Notes: generated from the letters alone by a model not told the origin. DNA of 64,000 bases from Noviherbaspirillum_A sp047237965 (GCF_047237965.1 NZ_JBDFLX010000002.1:62001-126000); one strand, 5' to 3'. Counted from the first letter of the stretch, positions 23,055-36,966 are shown. Numbers and translations are program-made.

Positions 23055-23096
23055 CTTGCAAATGCTTGACGCTTCAATATTGTCGAGCTTGCAAAT
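23055..23096. promoter_or_regulatory. Direct repeat in divergent intergenic region (possible operator)
   Basis: CTTGCAAAT occurs at 23055-23063 and 23088-23096, 33 bp apart (about three helical turns), between the divergent oxidoreductase and amidohydrolase genes. A regulator could bind both on one face. Pattern only; no factor is known. Confidence 0.3.
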
Positions 23097-23132
23097 CGGC
23101 TATGCTGTCGGTTCAAAATACAGGAGAACATC

Positions 23133-24326
23133 ATGCAGTTGATCGATCCCATTGTTGCGTTTCAATCCGAACTGGCCCAGATCCGGCGCGACATCCATGC
23201 CCATCCGGAACTGTGCTATGAAGAGCAGCGCACGGCCGACGTGGTCGCGCAAAAGCTGACCGAATGGGGCATTCCGATTATCCGCGGCCTGGCCAAGACC
23301 GGCGTGGTGGGCGTCATCCGCAACGGCGACAGCCCGCGCGCCATCGGCCTGCGCGCCGACATGGACGCATTGCCGGTGCAGGAGGTCAATACCTTTTCCC
23401 ATGCATCGCGCCATCCCGGCAAGATGCACGCCTGCGGCCACGACGGCCATGTGGCGATGCTGCTGGGCGCGGCCCATCACCTGTCGCGCCACCGCAATTT
23501 CGACGGCACGGTCTACGTGATCTTCCAGCCGGCCGAGGAAGGCGGCGGCGGTGCCAGCAAGATGATGGACGAAGGTCTGTTCGAGCAATGCCCGATGGAC
23601 GCCATCTTCGGCATGCACAACTGGCCGGGCGTGGCCACCGGCACCTTTGGCGTGACCCCAGGGCCGATGATGGCATCGTCCAACGAGTTCGAGCTGACCA
23701 TCACCGGCCGCGGCGCCCATGCGGCCCAGCCGCACAAGGGCGTGGACCCGGTAATGACGGCAGTGCAGATTGCGCAGAGCTGGCAGACCATCATCAGCCG
23801 CAACAAGAGCCCGCTTGCGCCCGCGGTACTGTCCATCACCCAGATCCACGCCGGCAGCGCCACCAACGTGATTCCGGACCAGGCCACGATGATAGGCACG
23901 GTGCGCACCTTCGACCTGCCGGTGCTGGACCTGATTGAAAGCCGCATGCGCACGGTCGCCGAGCATACTGCCGAGGCATTCGACGCCAGCGTCCATTTCG
24001 AATTCAAGCGCAATTACCCGCCGCTGATCAATCACGCAAGGGAAACAGCCTTTGCAACCGAGGTGCTGCAGTCCATCGTCGGTGTCGACAAGGTCGATGC
24101 CAAGGTCGAACCCACGATGGGCGCCGAGGACTTCGCGTTCTTCCTGCAGAAAAAACCCGGCTGCTATGTCTTCATCGGCAGTGGCGACGGCGACCACCGC
24201 AGCGGCGGACATGGGCTGGGGCCGTGCAACCTGCATAACCCGAGCTACGACTTCAACGATGCGCTGCTGCCGATCGGCGCAACTTATTGGGTACGGCTGG
24301 CCGAAGCCTGGCTGGCGCGCGGCTGA
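23133..24326 (+). CDS. M20D-family amidohydrolase (hippurate hydrolase type)
   Basis: A 397-residue metallo-amidohydrolase that cleaves N-acyl amino acids such as hippurate or similar amides. Metal-binding motifs are RADMDALPV near residue 75, HACGHDGHVAM near residue 105, and QPAEEGGGGA near 135. A central dimerisation domain follows. The start has a good AGGAGA ribosome site 6 bp upstream. Cytoplasmic, full family length. Its 3' end overlaps the convergent ABC transporter gene by 43 bp. Confidence 0.92.
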   Translation: MQLIDPIVAFQSELAQIRRDIHAHPELCYEEQRTADVVAQKLTEWGIPIIRGLAKTGVVGVIRNGDSPRAIGLRADMDALPVQEVNTFSHASRHPGKMHACGHDGHVAMLLGAAHHLSRHRNFDGTVYVIFQPAEEGGGGASKMMDEGLFEQCPMDAIFGMHNWPGVATGTFGVTPGPMMASSNEFELTITGRGAHAAQPHKGVDPVMTAVQIAQSWQTIISRNKSPLAPAVLSITQIHAGSATNVIPDQATMIGTVRTFDLPVLDLIESRMRTVAEHTAEAFDASVHFEFKRNYPPLINHARETAFATEVLQSIVGVDKVDAKVEPTMGAEDFAFFLQKKPGCYVFIGSGDGDHRSGGHGLGPCNLHNPSYDFNDALLPIGATYWVRLAEAWLARG

Positions 24327-26107
24327 ACTGCCGCCTGCAGCACCGATGGGACGATACGGTAAGTCCGTGTCCCATCCCGCTGCGCATTGCCACCATTGTC
24401 ATCCGCGACGAATTGCCAGCGCAGATGATGGTATTGCGCCACCGATTCCCGGTGCGCGATGCTGACGATGGTCGACTCGGGCAGTTCCGCGGTCAGCAGC
24501 GCGTACAGGGCCGCTTCGGTGTCGCCATCCATGGCGCTGCTGGCTTCATCGAGGAACACGATATCCGGGCGGATCAGCAGCACGCGCACCATCGCCAGGC
24601 GCTGCTGCTCGCCGGGAGACAGCTTCTGGCTCCAGTTTTCTTCCTGGTCCAGCACGGGCGCCAGGTGCGCAAGCCGGCATGCATCGAAATGCCGCAGAAT
24701 ATCGGCATCGTCGTAGTTGTGTGCAGCCATTGGATAGGTCACCGCAGCCCGCAGTGTGCCTATCGGCAGATAGCTGCGCTGCGGCAGAAACATCACGGAG
24801 GCTTGCTGCGGTATGTCGATCGCGCCATCGCCATAGGGCCAGATACCGGCGATGGCGCGAAACAGCGTGGACTTGCCACAGCCTGACGGCCCGGCAACCA
24901 GGATGCGCTGTCCTGGGCCTATGGCGGACGACAGAGGCTGCGTCAGCGGCAGGCCGGAGGGCAGCGCCAGCGTCAGGTCGGCGAGCGTGATGTCCTCCGT
25001 GCCGTTGCGCACAACCTTGATGCGCGACTCGGTATGGCGCGCCGCTTCGACGACATCGTGAAAGCCTGAAAGGCGGTTCACGCTCGCCTTCCATTCGGCC
25101 AGCGCGCTGAACGCATCGATGAACCATGACAACGCCGACTGCACCTGGCCGAACGCAGATGATATCTGCATCAGACCACCCAGGGTGATGGCGCCGCTGA
25201 AGTAGCGCGGCGCGCCCACGAGAAAGGGGAAGATGATTGCAAACTGCGCATAGAAGGTCGATGCCACATTCAGGCGTTTGGTGGTGCGCATGATTTGCCA
25301 CCAGTTGTCGCGTATTTTTTCGAAACGTCCTTCCAGCTGCGCATGTTCCTGCGGCTCCCCGCGGTAAAGCGCGACCGACTCTGCATTTTCACGCACACGG
25401 ATCAGGCCGAAACGAAAGTCCGCCTCGAAACGTTGCTGCATGAAGTTTTGCTGCACCAGCGGCTTGCCGATCCAGGCCACCAGCAGCGATCCGATGCCGG
25501 CATAGGCGATCGCGAACCAGACCATATAGCCCGGAATCACCCAGTTCTGCCCGCCCAGCATGAAAGACAGCGGCCCGCTGACGGACCAGAGTATGCCGAC
25601 AAACGACACCAGCGTGACGACGCTCGACAGCAAGCCAAGCGACAGCGTCAATGAGCCGTTGGTCAAATATTTGAGGTCTTCGGCAATGCGCTGGTCCGGG
25701 TTGTCGGCGCCGCCGGCCTGTTCAATGCGGTAATACGCCTGGCCCGAGAGCCAGCCGTCCATGTACTGCCGCGTCATCCAGCCGCGCCAGCGGATTTCCA
25801 ATGCTTGCGTCAGGTAGACCTTGTAAATCGCCACCGCAATGTAGATAAAGGCAAGGTAGGAGAACCGCCATAGCTGTTGCTTGAACGTCGCCAGGTCCTT
25901 GCTTTCCAGCGCGTTGTAAAAGACCCGGTTCCATTCATTGAACAGCACGTTGATGTACACCATGCCCAATGCCAGCACGACCACCGTGGCAAGCAGGCCG
26001 CGCGCCTTCCATTTTTCCTCCGACACCCAATAAGGCTTGAGCAGACGCCAGACCGCATGCCAATCAGTCGGTTCGCTGGTCCGGCGTTTTATCTGCATGA
26101 TGTTCAT
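24284..26107 (-). CDS. SbmA/YddA-like ABC transporter with fused ATPase
   Basis: A 607-residue protein with an N-terminal ABC_membrane_2-type domain (about residues 25-330; YINVLFNEWNRVFYNALE is typical of the SbmA/BacA group). An ABC ATPase domain follows, with Walker A GPSGCGKST, variant signature LSPGEQQRLAM and Walker B IVFLDEASSAMD. Bacterial relatives such as YddA resemble peroxisomal ABCD transporters, and related SbmA imports peptides. The cargo here is unknown. The gene lies 27 bp downstream of the Bug receptor on the same strand and overlaps the amidohydrolase gene tail-to-tail. Confidence 0.88.
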   Translation of the reverse strand: MNIMQIKRRTSEPTDWHAVWRLLKPYWVSEEKWKARGLLATVVVLALGMVYINVLFNEWNRVFYNALESKDLATFKQQLWRFSYLAFIYIAVAIYKVYLTQALEIRWRGWMTRQYMDGWLSGQAYYRIEQAGGADNPDQRIAEDLKYLTNGSLTLSLGLLSSVVTLVSFVGILWSVSGPLSFMLGGQNWVIPGYMVWFAIAYAGIGSLLVAWIGKPLVQQNFMQQRFEADFRFGLIRVRENAESVALYRGEPQEHAQLEGRFEKIRDNWWQIMRTTKRLNVASTFYAQFAIIFPFLVGAPRYFSGAITLGGLMQISSAFGQVQSALSWFIDAFSALAEWKASVNRLSGFHDVVEAARHTESRIKVVRNGTEDITLADLTLALPSGLPLTQPLSSAIGPGQRILVAGPSGCGKSTLFRAIAGIWPYGDGAIDIPQQASVMFLPQRSYLPIGTLRAAVTYPMAAHNYDDADILRHFDACRLAHLAPVLDQEENWSQKLSPGEQQRLAMVRVLLIRPDIVFLDEASSAMDGDTEAALYALLTAELPESTIVSIAHRESVAQYHHLRWQFVADDNGGNAQRDGTRTYRIVPSVLQAAVQPRASQASASRTQ

Positions 26108-26134
26108 CCTTATGTGGCTGGAGGGTTGCGTTGC

Positions 26135-27127
26135 TTAGTCCACCTTGGCGCCGGAAGCCTTCACAACCTTTTCCCATTTCTTGGTTTCGGCCTGAATATG
26201 CGCGGCGAACTGCTCTGGCGTATTGCCCACCGGTTCGGCGCCCTGACTGATCATCTTTTCCTTCACCGCGGGACTCGACAGCGACTGCGCGATTTCCTGC
26301 TGCAGCTTGTTGACGATGTCTTTCGGCGTACCGGCCGGCGCCAATATGCCAAACCAGGAGCTGGCTTCAAAACCTGCGAGCTCTCCGCCAGCGCTGGCCA
26401 GCGGTTTTACACCAGGCAGCGCCGGCGACGGCTTGCTGCTGGTGACGCCCAGCGCCACCAGCTTGCCCGCCTTGATGAACGGCAGCGCCGATGGCAGGTT
26501 GTCGAACATCAAGTCGGCTTGTCCGGCGATCAGATCGGTCAGTGCCGGGCCTGAGCCGCGATAAGGCACATGGAGCATATAAGTCTTGGTTGTGGTCTTG
26601 AACAGTTCGCCAGCGAGATGGATGGAGGTGCCATTGCCGGAAGAAGCCATATTGAGCTTGCCCGGGTGGGCCTTCGCGTAGGAGGTAAAGCTCTTGATAT
26701 CGGTAATCTTGTTCTTCTCGGCAAAGTCCTTGTTCACCACGAGGACGTTGGGCACGGAGGCGACCAGCGTTACCGGTGCGAAGTCCTTGATCGGGTCGAA
26801 CGGCATCTTCGGATAAAGCGACTGGTTGATCGCATGCGTGCCGACAGTGCCCATCAGCAGCGTGTAACCGTCGGGTGCCGACTTGGCCACGGCATCGGCG
26901 CCAATATTGCCCCCTGCGCCGGGCCGGTTGTCGACGATGACCGACTCTCCCATCGACTTCTGGAGTTCGGCGCCAACCGCGCGGGCCAGCAGGTCAGTGG
27001 TGCCGCCAGCGGCGAATGGCACGACGATCTTGATCGGCTTGTTGGGATAGGTGTCTGCACTTGCCGATGCGCTGGTCAATGCGATCACGGTCATGCCGAG
27101 CACGGATAAGCAGTTCTTTAGTTTCAT
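26135..27127 (-). CDS. Bug/TctC-family periplasmic solute receptor
   Basis: A complete 330-residue member of the family cut at the window's left end. A Sec signal peptide (residues 1-24, ending ASASA) is followed by YPNKPIKIVVPFAAGGTTD and VDNRPGAGGNIGADAVAKS, the conserved opening that forms the carboxylate-binding site. Secreted to the periplasm, it would capture a small organic acid. No TctA/TctB genes are beside it, so it is an orphan receptor like most Bug proteins. The ABC gene follows at 27 bp; the SMP-30 gene is divergent. Confidence 0.93.
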   Translation of the reverse strand: MKLKNCLSVLGMTVIALTSASASADTYPNKPIKIVVPFAAGGTTDLLARAVGAELQKSMGESVIVDNRPGAGGNIGADAVAKSAPDGYTLLMGTVGTHAINQSLYPKMPFDPIKDFAPVTLVASVPNVLVVNKDFAEKNKITDIKSFTSYAKAHPGKLNMASSGNGTSIHLAGELFKTTTKTYMLHVPYRGSGPALTDLIAGQADLMFDNLPSALPFIKAGKLVALGVTSSKPSPALPGVKPLASAGGELAGFEASSWFGILAPAGTPKDIVNKLQQEIAQSLSSPAVKEKMISQGAEPVGNTPEQFAAHIQAETKKWEKVVKASGAKVD

Positions 27128-27311
27128 TGTCTCTTCCTCGCGTCTTGTCTAGGGAATTCCGGTGATGACCAGCTTATGCAAGCTGGGTCTGGTACATGCA
27201 CCGGCCGGTACCGCATATTACGATGATTACCATCGACAGGGCTTGCGCGCCATAGGAGCGCCCTGTCAAACGCTGTTGCATAATGCACATTTTCCTCATC
27301 AGGACCTTGTC

Positions 27312-28202
27312 ATGCAAATTTCTGACATCCAGCTCGCCTATCCTGTGCCGATGCAGCTCGGGGAATGCCCATTGTGGCATCCGCAGGAAAACCAGCTCTA
27401 CTGGATAGACATCGACGGTTGCGCAGTGCACAGGCTGGCCCTGCAGAACAACATGCACCAGTCCTGGGCGATGCCGTCGGAACCTGGCGCCATCGCATGG
27501 TGTGCGTCGGGAGGCATGCTGGTGGCGCTGCGCACCGGCATTCACATGCTTGACACAGCAACCGGCTCGTTGAGTCTCATTGCCCCACCCCCCTATGACC
27601 CGGCACGCGAACGATTCAACGACGGACGATGTGATGCCGCCGGCCGCTTATGGATAGGCACGCTCTATGAGCCTCGCGATCAGCCTAATGCGGCACTGTA
27701 TGCGCTCGAACGCGGTGCGCTGCGTGACAGCGGCATTCGCGCGACGGTGTCCAATGGCGTCGCATTCAGCCCGGACAACCGGGTCATCTATCACAGCGAC
27801 ACCACCAGCCATCGGATCAGCGCCTATCCATTCGACCTGCAAAGCGGCGCGCTTGGCGCGGGCCGCGTGCTGCAACAGTTCTCGACGGAGCGCAATGCGC
27901 AATACGGCGGCAGGCCGGATGGCGCGGCGGTCGACGCCGAAGGCAATTACTGGTGCGCGATGTATGAAGGCGGCCGCTTGCTGCAGTTGTCGCCGAGCGG
28001 GACAATCCTGCGTGAGATACTGCTGCCGGTGCGTTGTCCTACCATGGTGACCTTTGGCGGCAACGACCTGCGCACGCTCTACATCACCACGGTGAGCAGC
28101 AAGCGCAGTGCGGAAGAACTGAAGGCGCACCCTCATTCAGGCTGCCTGTTATCACTGCGGGTGGATGTGCCGGGCTTGCCCGAGCATCCCTATATTCCAT
28201 AG
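27312..28202 (+). CDS. SMP-30/gluconolactonase/LRE family protein
   Basis: A 296-residue six-bladed beta-propeller lactonase family protein. The start at 27312 follows AGGA with 7-bp spacing; an upstream in-frame start at 27162 lacks one. Metal-binding Glu is in GECPLWH (about residue 18), Asn in TVSNGVAFS and Asp in RPDGAAVD. It would hydrolyse a sugar lactone to the aldonic acid. No signal peptide. A glycerol kinase gene follows 40 bp downstream, probably co-transcribed, and a Bug receptor is divergent, so a carbohydrate or organic acid uptake route is plausible. Confidence 0.88.
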   Translation: MQISDIQLAYPVPMQLGECPLWHPQENQLYWIDIDGCAVHRLALQNNMHQSWAMPSEPGAIAWCASGGMLVALRTGIHMLDTATGSLSLIAPPPYDPARERFNDGRCDAAGRLWIGTLYEPRDQPNAALYALERGALRDSGIRATVSNGVAFSPDNRVIYHSDTTSHRISAYPFDLQSGALGAGRVLQQFSTERNAQYGGRPDGAAVDAEGNYWCAMYEGGRLLQLSPSGTILREILLPVRCPTMVTFGGNDLRTLYITTVSSKRSAEELKAHPHSGCLLSLRVDVPGLPEHPYIP

Positions 28203-28242
28203 CAATACCGGTTACGAACATAATCAAAACAACGAGACAAGC

Positions 28243-29739
28243 ATGAGCAACTACATTCTTGCGCTGGACCAGGGGACGACCAGTTCACGCGCCATCCTGT
28301 TTGACCAGACTGGCCATGTCCGTGGCTGCGCCCAACAGGAATTCAGGCAGATATTTTCGCATCCAGGGTGGGTCGAGCATGATCCCGACGAGATCTGGCA
28401 ATCACAACTTGCCGTCGCACGCCAGGTAATGAAGGAATGCGCAGTCAGTGCTGCAGACATCGCCGCGATCGGCATTACCAACCAGCGTGAAACCACCGTG
28501 GTATGGGACCGTGCTACCGGTAAGGCAATCGGCAATGCGATTGTCTGGCAGGACAGGCGCACCGCCGATATCTGCGACGCCTTGCGTGAAGCCGGCCACG
28601 CCGACGTTTTTCAGCGCAAGACCGGCCTCGTACTGGACGCCTATTTTTCTGGCACCAAAGTCAAATGGCTACTCGACCATGTGCCCGGCGCCCGCGAGCA
28701 GGCCGAACGCGGCGAGCTTGTATTCGGCACCGTTGATAGCTGGCTGATCAGCAAGCTCAGCGGTTTGCATGTGACCGATCCCAGCAATGCCTCCCGTACG
28801 CTGATGTTCAATATCCATACCCTGGAGTGGGACGAGGAACTGCTGGAAATACTCGGCGTTCCCCGTGCGATGCTGCCGCGTGTGGTGCCAAGCAGCGGTG
28901 TCATCGGCCACACTGATGCGGCACTGTTCGGCGCTGCCCTGCCGATCGCAGGCATTGCCGGAGATCAGCAGGCAGCCACATTCGGCCAGGCCTGCCTGCG
29001 GCCTGGCATGGCCAAGAACACCTACGGAACCGGCTGCTTCATGCTGATGAATACTGGTTCCCAGCCGATTACGTCTCATAACAACCTGGTGACCACCGTA
29101 GGCTGGACTTGCGGGGACACCCAGCCCAGAGATGCTGTCTATATGCTGGAAGGCAGCGTTTTCATGGCTGGCGCGACGGTGCAATGGTTGCGCGACGGGC
29201 TGGGCATCATCCGGAGTTCGGATGAAGTGGAGGCGCTTGCTGCAAGCGTGCCAGATACCGACGGCGTGGTGTTTGTTCCCGCTTTCGCAGGTCTGGGCGC
29301 GCCGCACTGGGACGCCTATGCGCGCGGAACCATCGTCGGTATGACGCGCGGCACGAACAAGGCGCATATAGCCCGCGCGGCGTTGGCCAGCATTGCTTAT
29401 CAGACGGTCGACATATTGCGTGCGATGCAGAATGACTCTGGTATTGAACTGCAGGAGTTGCGCGTGGACGGCGGTGCTTCGAGAAACGACCTGCTGATGC
29501 AATTCCAGGCAAATGTGCTGGGCGTACCAGTAGTTCGCCCGGTCATTACGGAGACGACGGCTCTGGGAGCGGCATATCTTGCCGGTATCGCAGTCGAGTT
29601 CTGGAAGTCGCAGGATGAGGTTGCCGCTCAGTGGCAAAGAGAGCGGCGCTTTGACCCTGACATGAGTGCAGAGGAGCGCAACAGTCGCCTAAACCAATGG
29701 CATCGCGCTGTCGAACGCGCTCGCGCCTGGGTTGAATGA
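28243..29739 (+). CDS. glpK: Glycerol kinase
   Basis: A 498-residue FGGY-family kinase that phosphorylates glycerol to sn-glycerol 3-phosphate. The phosphate-1 motif LDQGTTSSRAILFD opens the protein; the start at 28243 is fixed by it. Other conserved segments are NAIVWQDRRT, the FGGY signature region YFSGTKVKWLLD, and the adenosine motif DGGASRNDLLMQ near residue 410. Cytoplasmic. The usual partners glpF, glpD and glpR are absent on both sides; the upstream neighbour is an SMP-30 lactonase. Confidence 0.95.
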   Translation: MSNYILALDQGTTSSRAILFDQTGHVRGCAQQEFRQIFSHPGWVEHDPDEIWQSQLAVARQVMKECAVSAADIAAIGITNQRETTVVWDRATGKAIGNAIVWQDRRTADICDALREAGHADVFQRKTGLVLDAYFSGTKVKWLLDHVPGAREQAERGELVFGTVDSWLISKLSGLHVTDPSNASRTLMFNIHTLEWDEELLEILGVPRAMLPRVVPSSGVIGHTDAALFGAALPIAGIAGDQQAATFGQACLRPGMAKNTYGTGCFMLMNTGSQPITSHNNLVTTVGWTCGDTQPRDAVYMLEGSVFMAGATVQWLRDGLGIIRSSDEVEALAASVPDTDGVVFVPAFAGLGAPHWDAYARGTIVGMTRGTNKAHIARAALASIAYQTVDILRAMQNDSGIELQELRVDGGASRNDLLMQFQANVLGVPVVRPVITETTALGAAYLAGIAVEFWKSQDEVAAQWQRERRFDPDMSAEERNSRLNQWHRAVERARAWVE

Positions 29740-30096
29740 TGCCGCTTTAGTTGCCGCGTAAAGTAAAGGGCAAGGCCGACTTGTAGAGATTCCTGAAAAT
29801 CGGGTGTCAAATGAAACAGATGACTTTTTTAGATTGATAACGGCGTAGCCGGAAGCGCTGGAGGAAATCCTGGCAGCATGCTGCCAACCTGCCTGGTGGT
29901 ATGAGCCTGCAGGCATGTACCCATCCCGGGAAAGGTAAGGCAGCATTGAAACTCGCCAGCGTGGCGGTATGGGCTCTGGTGGGCAAAAATACCGCGCTCA
30001 ACAGAAAACAGAAAACAGAAAAATCGGACGGATAGAAAGGCGTTTTAAAACGCGTTCTTGTCAATTGACTGCTTCTGGCGGTCCAAAACCTTAAAC
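29740..30096. other. Intergenic region between glpK and rRNA operon 2
   Basis: About 360 bp with no gene I can support. It holds a 14-bp perfect palindrome GCGTTTTAAAACGC (30040-30053) and a short tandem AGAAAAC run (about 30001-30022). A clear glpK terminator was not found. Confidence 0.5.
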
Positions 30097-30110
30097 CCGC
30101 AACCCCAAAG

Positions 30111-30147
30111 CAAAAACCCCCGGCGCCTATTGGCGTCGGGGGTTTTC
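30111..30147 (-). terminator. Rho-independent terminator of rRNA operon 2
   Basis: Same GC-rich stem, AATA loop and TTTTTGCTTT tail as operon 1, located directly after 5S. Confidence 0.9.
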
Positions 30148-30155
30148 TAATAACA

Positions 30156-30269
30156 GCCTGACGATGACCTACTTTCACACTGGTTGCAGCACTATCATCG
30201 GCGCAAAGTCGTTTCACGGTCCTGTTCGGGATGGGAAGGGGTGGTACCAACTCGCTATGGTCATCAGGC
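30156..30269 (-). rRNA. rrf: 5S ribosomal RNA
   Basis: Identical to the 5S of operon 1; ends approximate. Confidence 0.95.
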
Positions 30270-30452
30270 ATGACTTGTCGGTTGTCTGTCGCGCTGCCGG
30301 CTTCTCGCCTGGCACACGCCACATCCAACCCAAAGGGAAGAAGCAGTCACATCGCTCCCGCACTTGGCAGGGGCAATGCAACGATCAATGTCTTGTCTTG
30401 CAGGTTGTGAGTATCGAACGTCACGCACCACACAGCGCCGCTATGCACCATC

Positions 30453-33348
<2,896 letters not shown>

Positions 33349-33519
33349 TATAACGTTGACCTCTGGAGTTGCCTCCAAAGACGTCATAGGCAAGCGCTGT
33401 GTTTCATTTGATGCATGTTTGTTTCGATACAATCACAACCCAGCAATGTTTGCTAATCTGCTTACCGCCAGATTAACGCGCATTGCGAATTACATTGATC
33501 TTTACTACTTCTTCCACTT

Positions 33520-33530
33520 TGTTAAAGAAC
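33520..33530 (-). promoter_or_regulatory. boxA-like element in the 16S-23S spacer
   Basis: Minus strand GTTCTTTAACA, as in operon 1. Confidence 0.7.
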
Positions 33531-33634
33531 GAATACAGCCTTCTTGATCGCAATGATCAAACCTAAATCGCATGCCTAGCTCTTTGGCCCGCACTGACTT
33601 ACGTTTGTACCTTGCTGCCGTCATGGTCAGAGAA

Positions 33635-33710
33635 TGGTGGAGGTTGACGGGATCGAACCGACGACCCCCTGCTTGCAAAGCAGGTGCTCTCCCAGCTGAG
33701 CTAAACCCCC
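33635..33710 (-). tRNA. tRNA-Ala (anticodon TGC)
   Basis: Identical to the operon 1 copy, with encoded CCA. Confidence 0.97.
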
Positions 33711-33746
33711 ATGGGACTTGCCATGACTTCTTTACTGCTGCTTAAC

Positions 33747-33823
33747 TGGTGGGTCTGGTTGGGCTCGAACCAACGACCCCCGCGTTATCAACACGGTGCT
33801 CTAACCAGCTGAGCTACAGACCC
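33747..33823 (-). tRNA. tRNA-Ile (anticodon GAT)
   Basis: Identical to the operon 1 copy, with encoded CCA. Confidence 0.97.
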
Positions 33824-33942
33824 TCGCACACGCTGCACGACTGCCGCATGTACCGATCACTTCATGACCTGACGGTGTGTTTTGACTGTTCTTCATTTTG
33901 CCTACAACCGATAAGTGTGGACACCCAACTGCGTGCATATCT

Positions 33943-35480
<1,538 letters not shown>

Positions 35481-35657
35481 CTCTGTTTTGTGCCATTGCT
35501 GGCAGGTTCCGAAGAACCGTCGCTCACTCAAAATACTGACAGATCGATTCTTGCGAATCGTTCTACTTCTTTGTTGTGAGCACTTGCTTAATAATTTGAG
35601 CATCCGGCGTTGCCGCCGGCGCACTTCATCAAGTGCCCACACTTATCGGTTGTTGGT

Positions 35658-35668
35658 TGTTAAAGAAC
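35658..35668 (-). promoter_or_regulatory. boxA-like element in the rRNA leader
   Basis: Minus strand GTTCTTTAACA upstream of 16S, as in operon 1. Confidence 0.7.
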
Positions 35669-35753
35669 CGGGCAATTCAGTCTGCTGCCAGCCGCCCCGT
35701 GGGACTTGCCGGCTGCTGCGAAGCGTTGTGTTCGTCAGCAGCAGAGAGGCGAG

Positions 35754-35782
35754 AGTATGGGGCATTTGCTGTTTCGCGTCAA
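35754..35782 (-). promoter_or_regulatory. Promoter of rRNA operon 2
   Basis: Minus strand -35 TTGACG (35777-35782), 17-bp spacer, -10 CATACT (35754-35759). The -35 and spacing equal operon 1, while the -10 and surrounding bases differ, so promoter strength may differ. Confidence 0.75.
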
Positions 35783-36151
35783 CAGTTTTTTTTCGCTTCG
35801 CTTCAAAAAAACCGGACCAGCATGCTGCCTTTTTCCGCCCCGCCGCGCTGTTCTGCAGCGGGAGGCGAACTATAGCAAAAGCCGGTTTTGGAGTGCAAGA
35901 GGTTGGACATACATTTTTTTCATAGGGCTCCATTTGTTCGTTCATTCCTCAGGACTACCAAGGTTGAAGCCAAGTGAGCTGAGCCGCTCATCAAGGAATT
36001 TTCCGCCTGCTGGCGAATAGCCAGAATACTCGGCTGGGTGCTGGCGAGTTCGGCATTTCGTAACATTGCTCATTGTCAAACAAATCGCAAAATTGCCTTT
36101 CTTGCAATTTTATTGGTGCTACGATCATTTCCCATAACAAGGGAGTCCACC
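35783..36151. other. Intergenic region with inverted repeat upstream of a hypothetical gene
   Basis: About 370 bp without a convincing gene between the rRNA promoter and the next start codon. A perfect 8-bp inverted repeat AAAATTGC-CTTTCTT-GCAATTTT lies at 36089-36111, some 40 bp before the start at 36152. It may be an operator or part of the promoter region. Confidence 0.4.
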
Positions 36152-36478
36152 ATGATAATCAAGATGCTGCTCGAAGAAACCGGTCAGTTCTTTTATTGCG
36201 AAGCCAGAAAGGTGGCTCCTCATTCCTTTGAAGGGATCGTGCACTTTCTGCACAAGGTAGGCGACGGGAATGCTTTCGTCCGCGACAAAAGCCATGCCGT
36301 GAGCGAGAAATTCGGCACGCGTGCCGATGCGCTTACTGCTGCGGAGTGCTATGGAAAGCAGATTGCCAATCGTCGCGGACGGCTCCCTGCAGACGAACAG
36401 GATAAAGGGAATTACTGCAGCAGCCTGCAGTCGCCAGGCCGGCCGAGCGGCCCAACTTTGGGAAAGGCTGCCCGCTAA
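36152..36478 (+). CDS. Hypothetical protein, 108 residues
   Basis: I do not recognise the family. The start at 36152 follows an AAGGGAG ribosome site with good spacing. The N-terminal half (MIIKMLLEETGQFFYCEARK) looks like folded beta-strand sequence. The C-terminal third is Gly/Pro/Ser/Arg-rich and probably disordered. There is no signal peptide or membrane segment, so it is probably cytoplasmic. It stands alone between the rRNA operon and a convergent CHRD lipoprotein. An inverted repeat in its upstream region suggests regulated expression. Confidence 0.65.
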   Translation: MIIKMLLEETGQFFYCEARKVAPHSFEGIVHFLHKVGDGNAFVRDKSHAVSEKFGTRADALTAAECYGKQIANRRGRLPADEQDKGNYCSSLQSPGRPSGPTLGKAAR

Positions 36479-36525
36479 CCTCTCTAACCTCTTGTTGATG
36501 CGCGAAGTTGACGGGCGCGTTCAGA

Positions 36526-36966
36526 TCACGGTTTTAGTTGCATCCGCACTTCGCCGCCAGGGTGGGCGGCACTATGGACGTTGACGTAAAGGCCGCCGTT
36601 CATAAAGGCGGCATATTGAGCGTCGCTTAAACGTGAGCCAGCGGGTACCGCGAAAGTCGTTGCAGATGACTTGGCAAGCGGGATGATCACAGGGCCATTT
36701 GTCCCTGCAGCACCCTGGTGAATATGCGCTGCCATTCCTTCCATGCCAGTCACGATGACGGAACCGCTGACGGTTCGGTCAGCTGCTACGGTAATTGTGC
36801 TTCGTCCCGACGCGGCAGTCGAGACCGGAGGCACCTCCTGTGCGCCGGTTAATGGGGCGCTGGTCTTTTCAACGATGCCGCCTGTACCAGGCAACGCAGA
36901 ACAGGCTGACAGCAGTATGGCCGTTGCGACGAGAGCTGTCCTTGATTTCAAAGCGAGATGAGTCAT
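36526..36966 (-). CDS. CHRD-domain lipoprotein
   Basis: A 146-residue exported protein. The start at 36966 (MTHLALKSR) follows GGAGG. A lipoprotein signal ends in LSAC at about residue 20. The rest is one CHRD domain: LTGAQEVPPVSTAASG, then MAAHIHQGAAGTNGPVII and GGLYVNVHSAAHPGGEVRMQL, with conserved His residues typical of this immunoglobulin-like fold, first described in chordin. Its bacterial role is unclear; it is often a surface or periplasmic protein. It lies downstream of, and on the same strand as, oplAH, separated by a long hairpin, so it probably has its own promoter. Confidence 0.88.
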   Translation of the reverse strand: MTHLALKSRTALVATAILLSACSALPGTGGIVEKTSAPLTGAQEVPPVSTAASGRSTITVAADRTVSGSVIVTGMEGMAAHIHQGAAGTNGPVIIPLAKSSATTFAVPAGSRLSDAQYAAFMNGGLYVNVHSAAHPGGEVRMQLKP

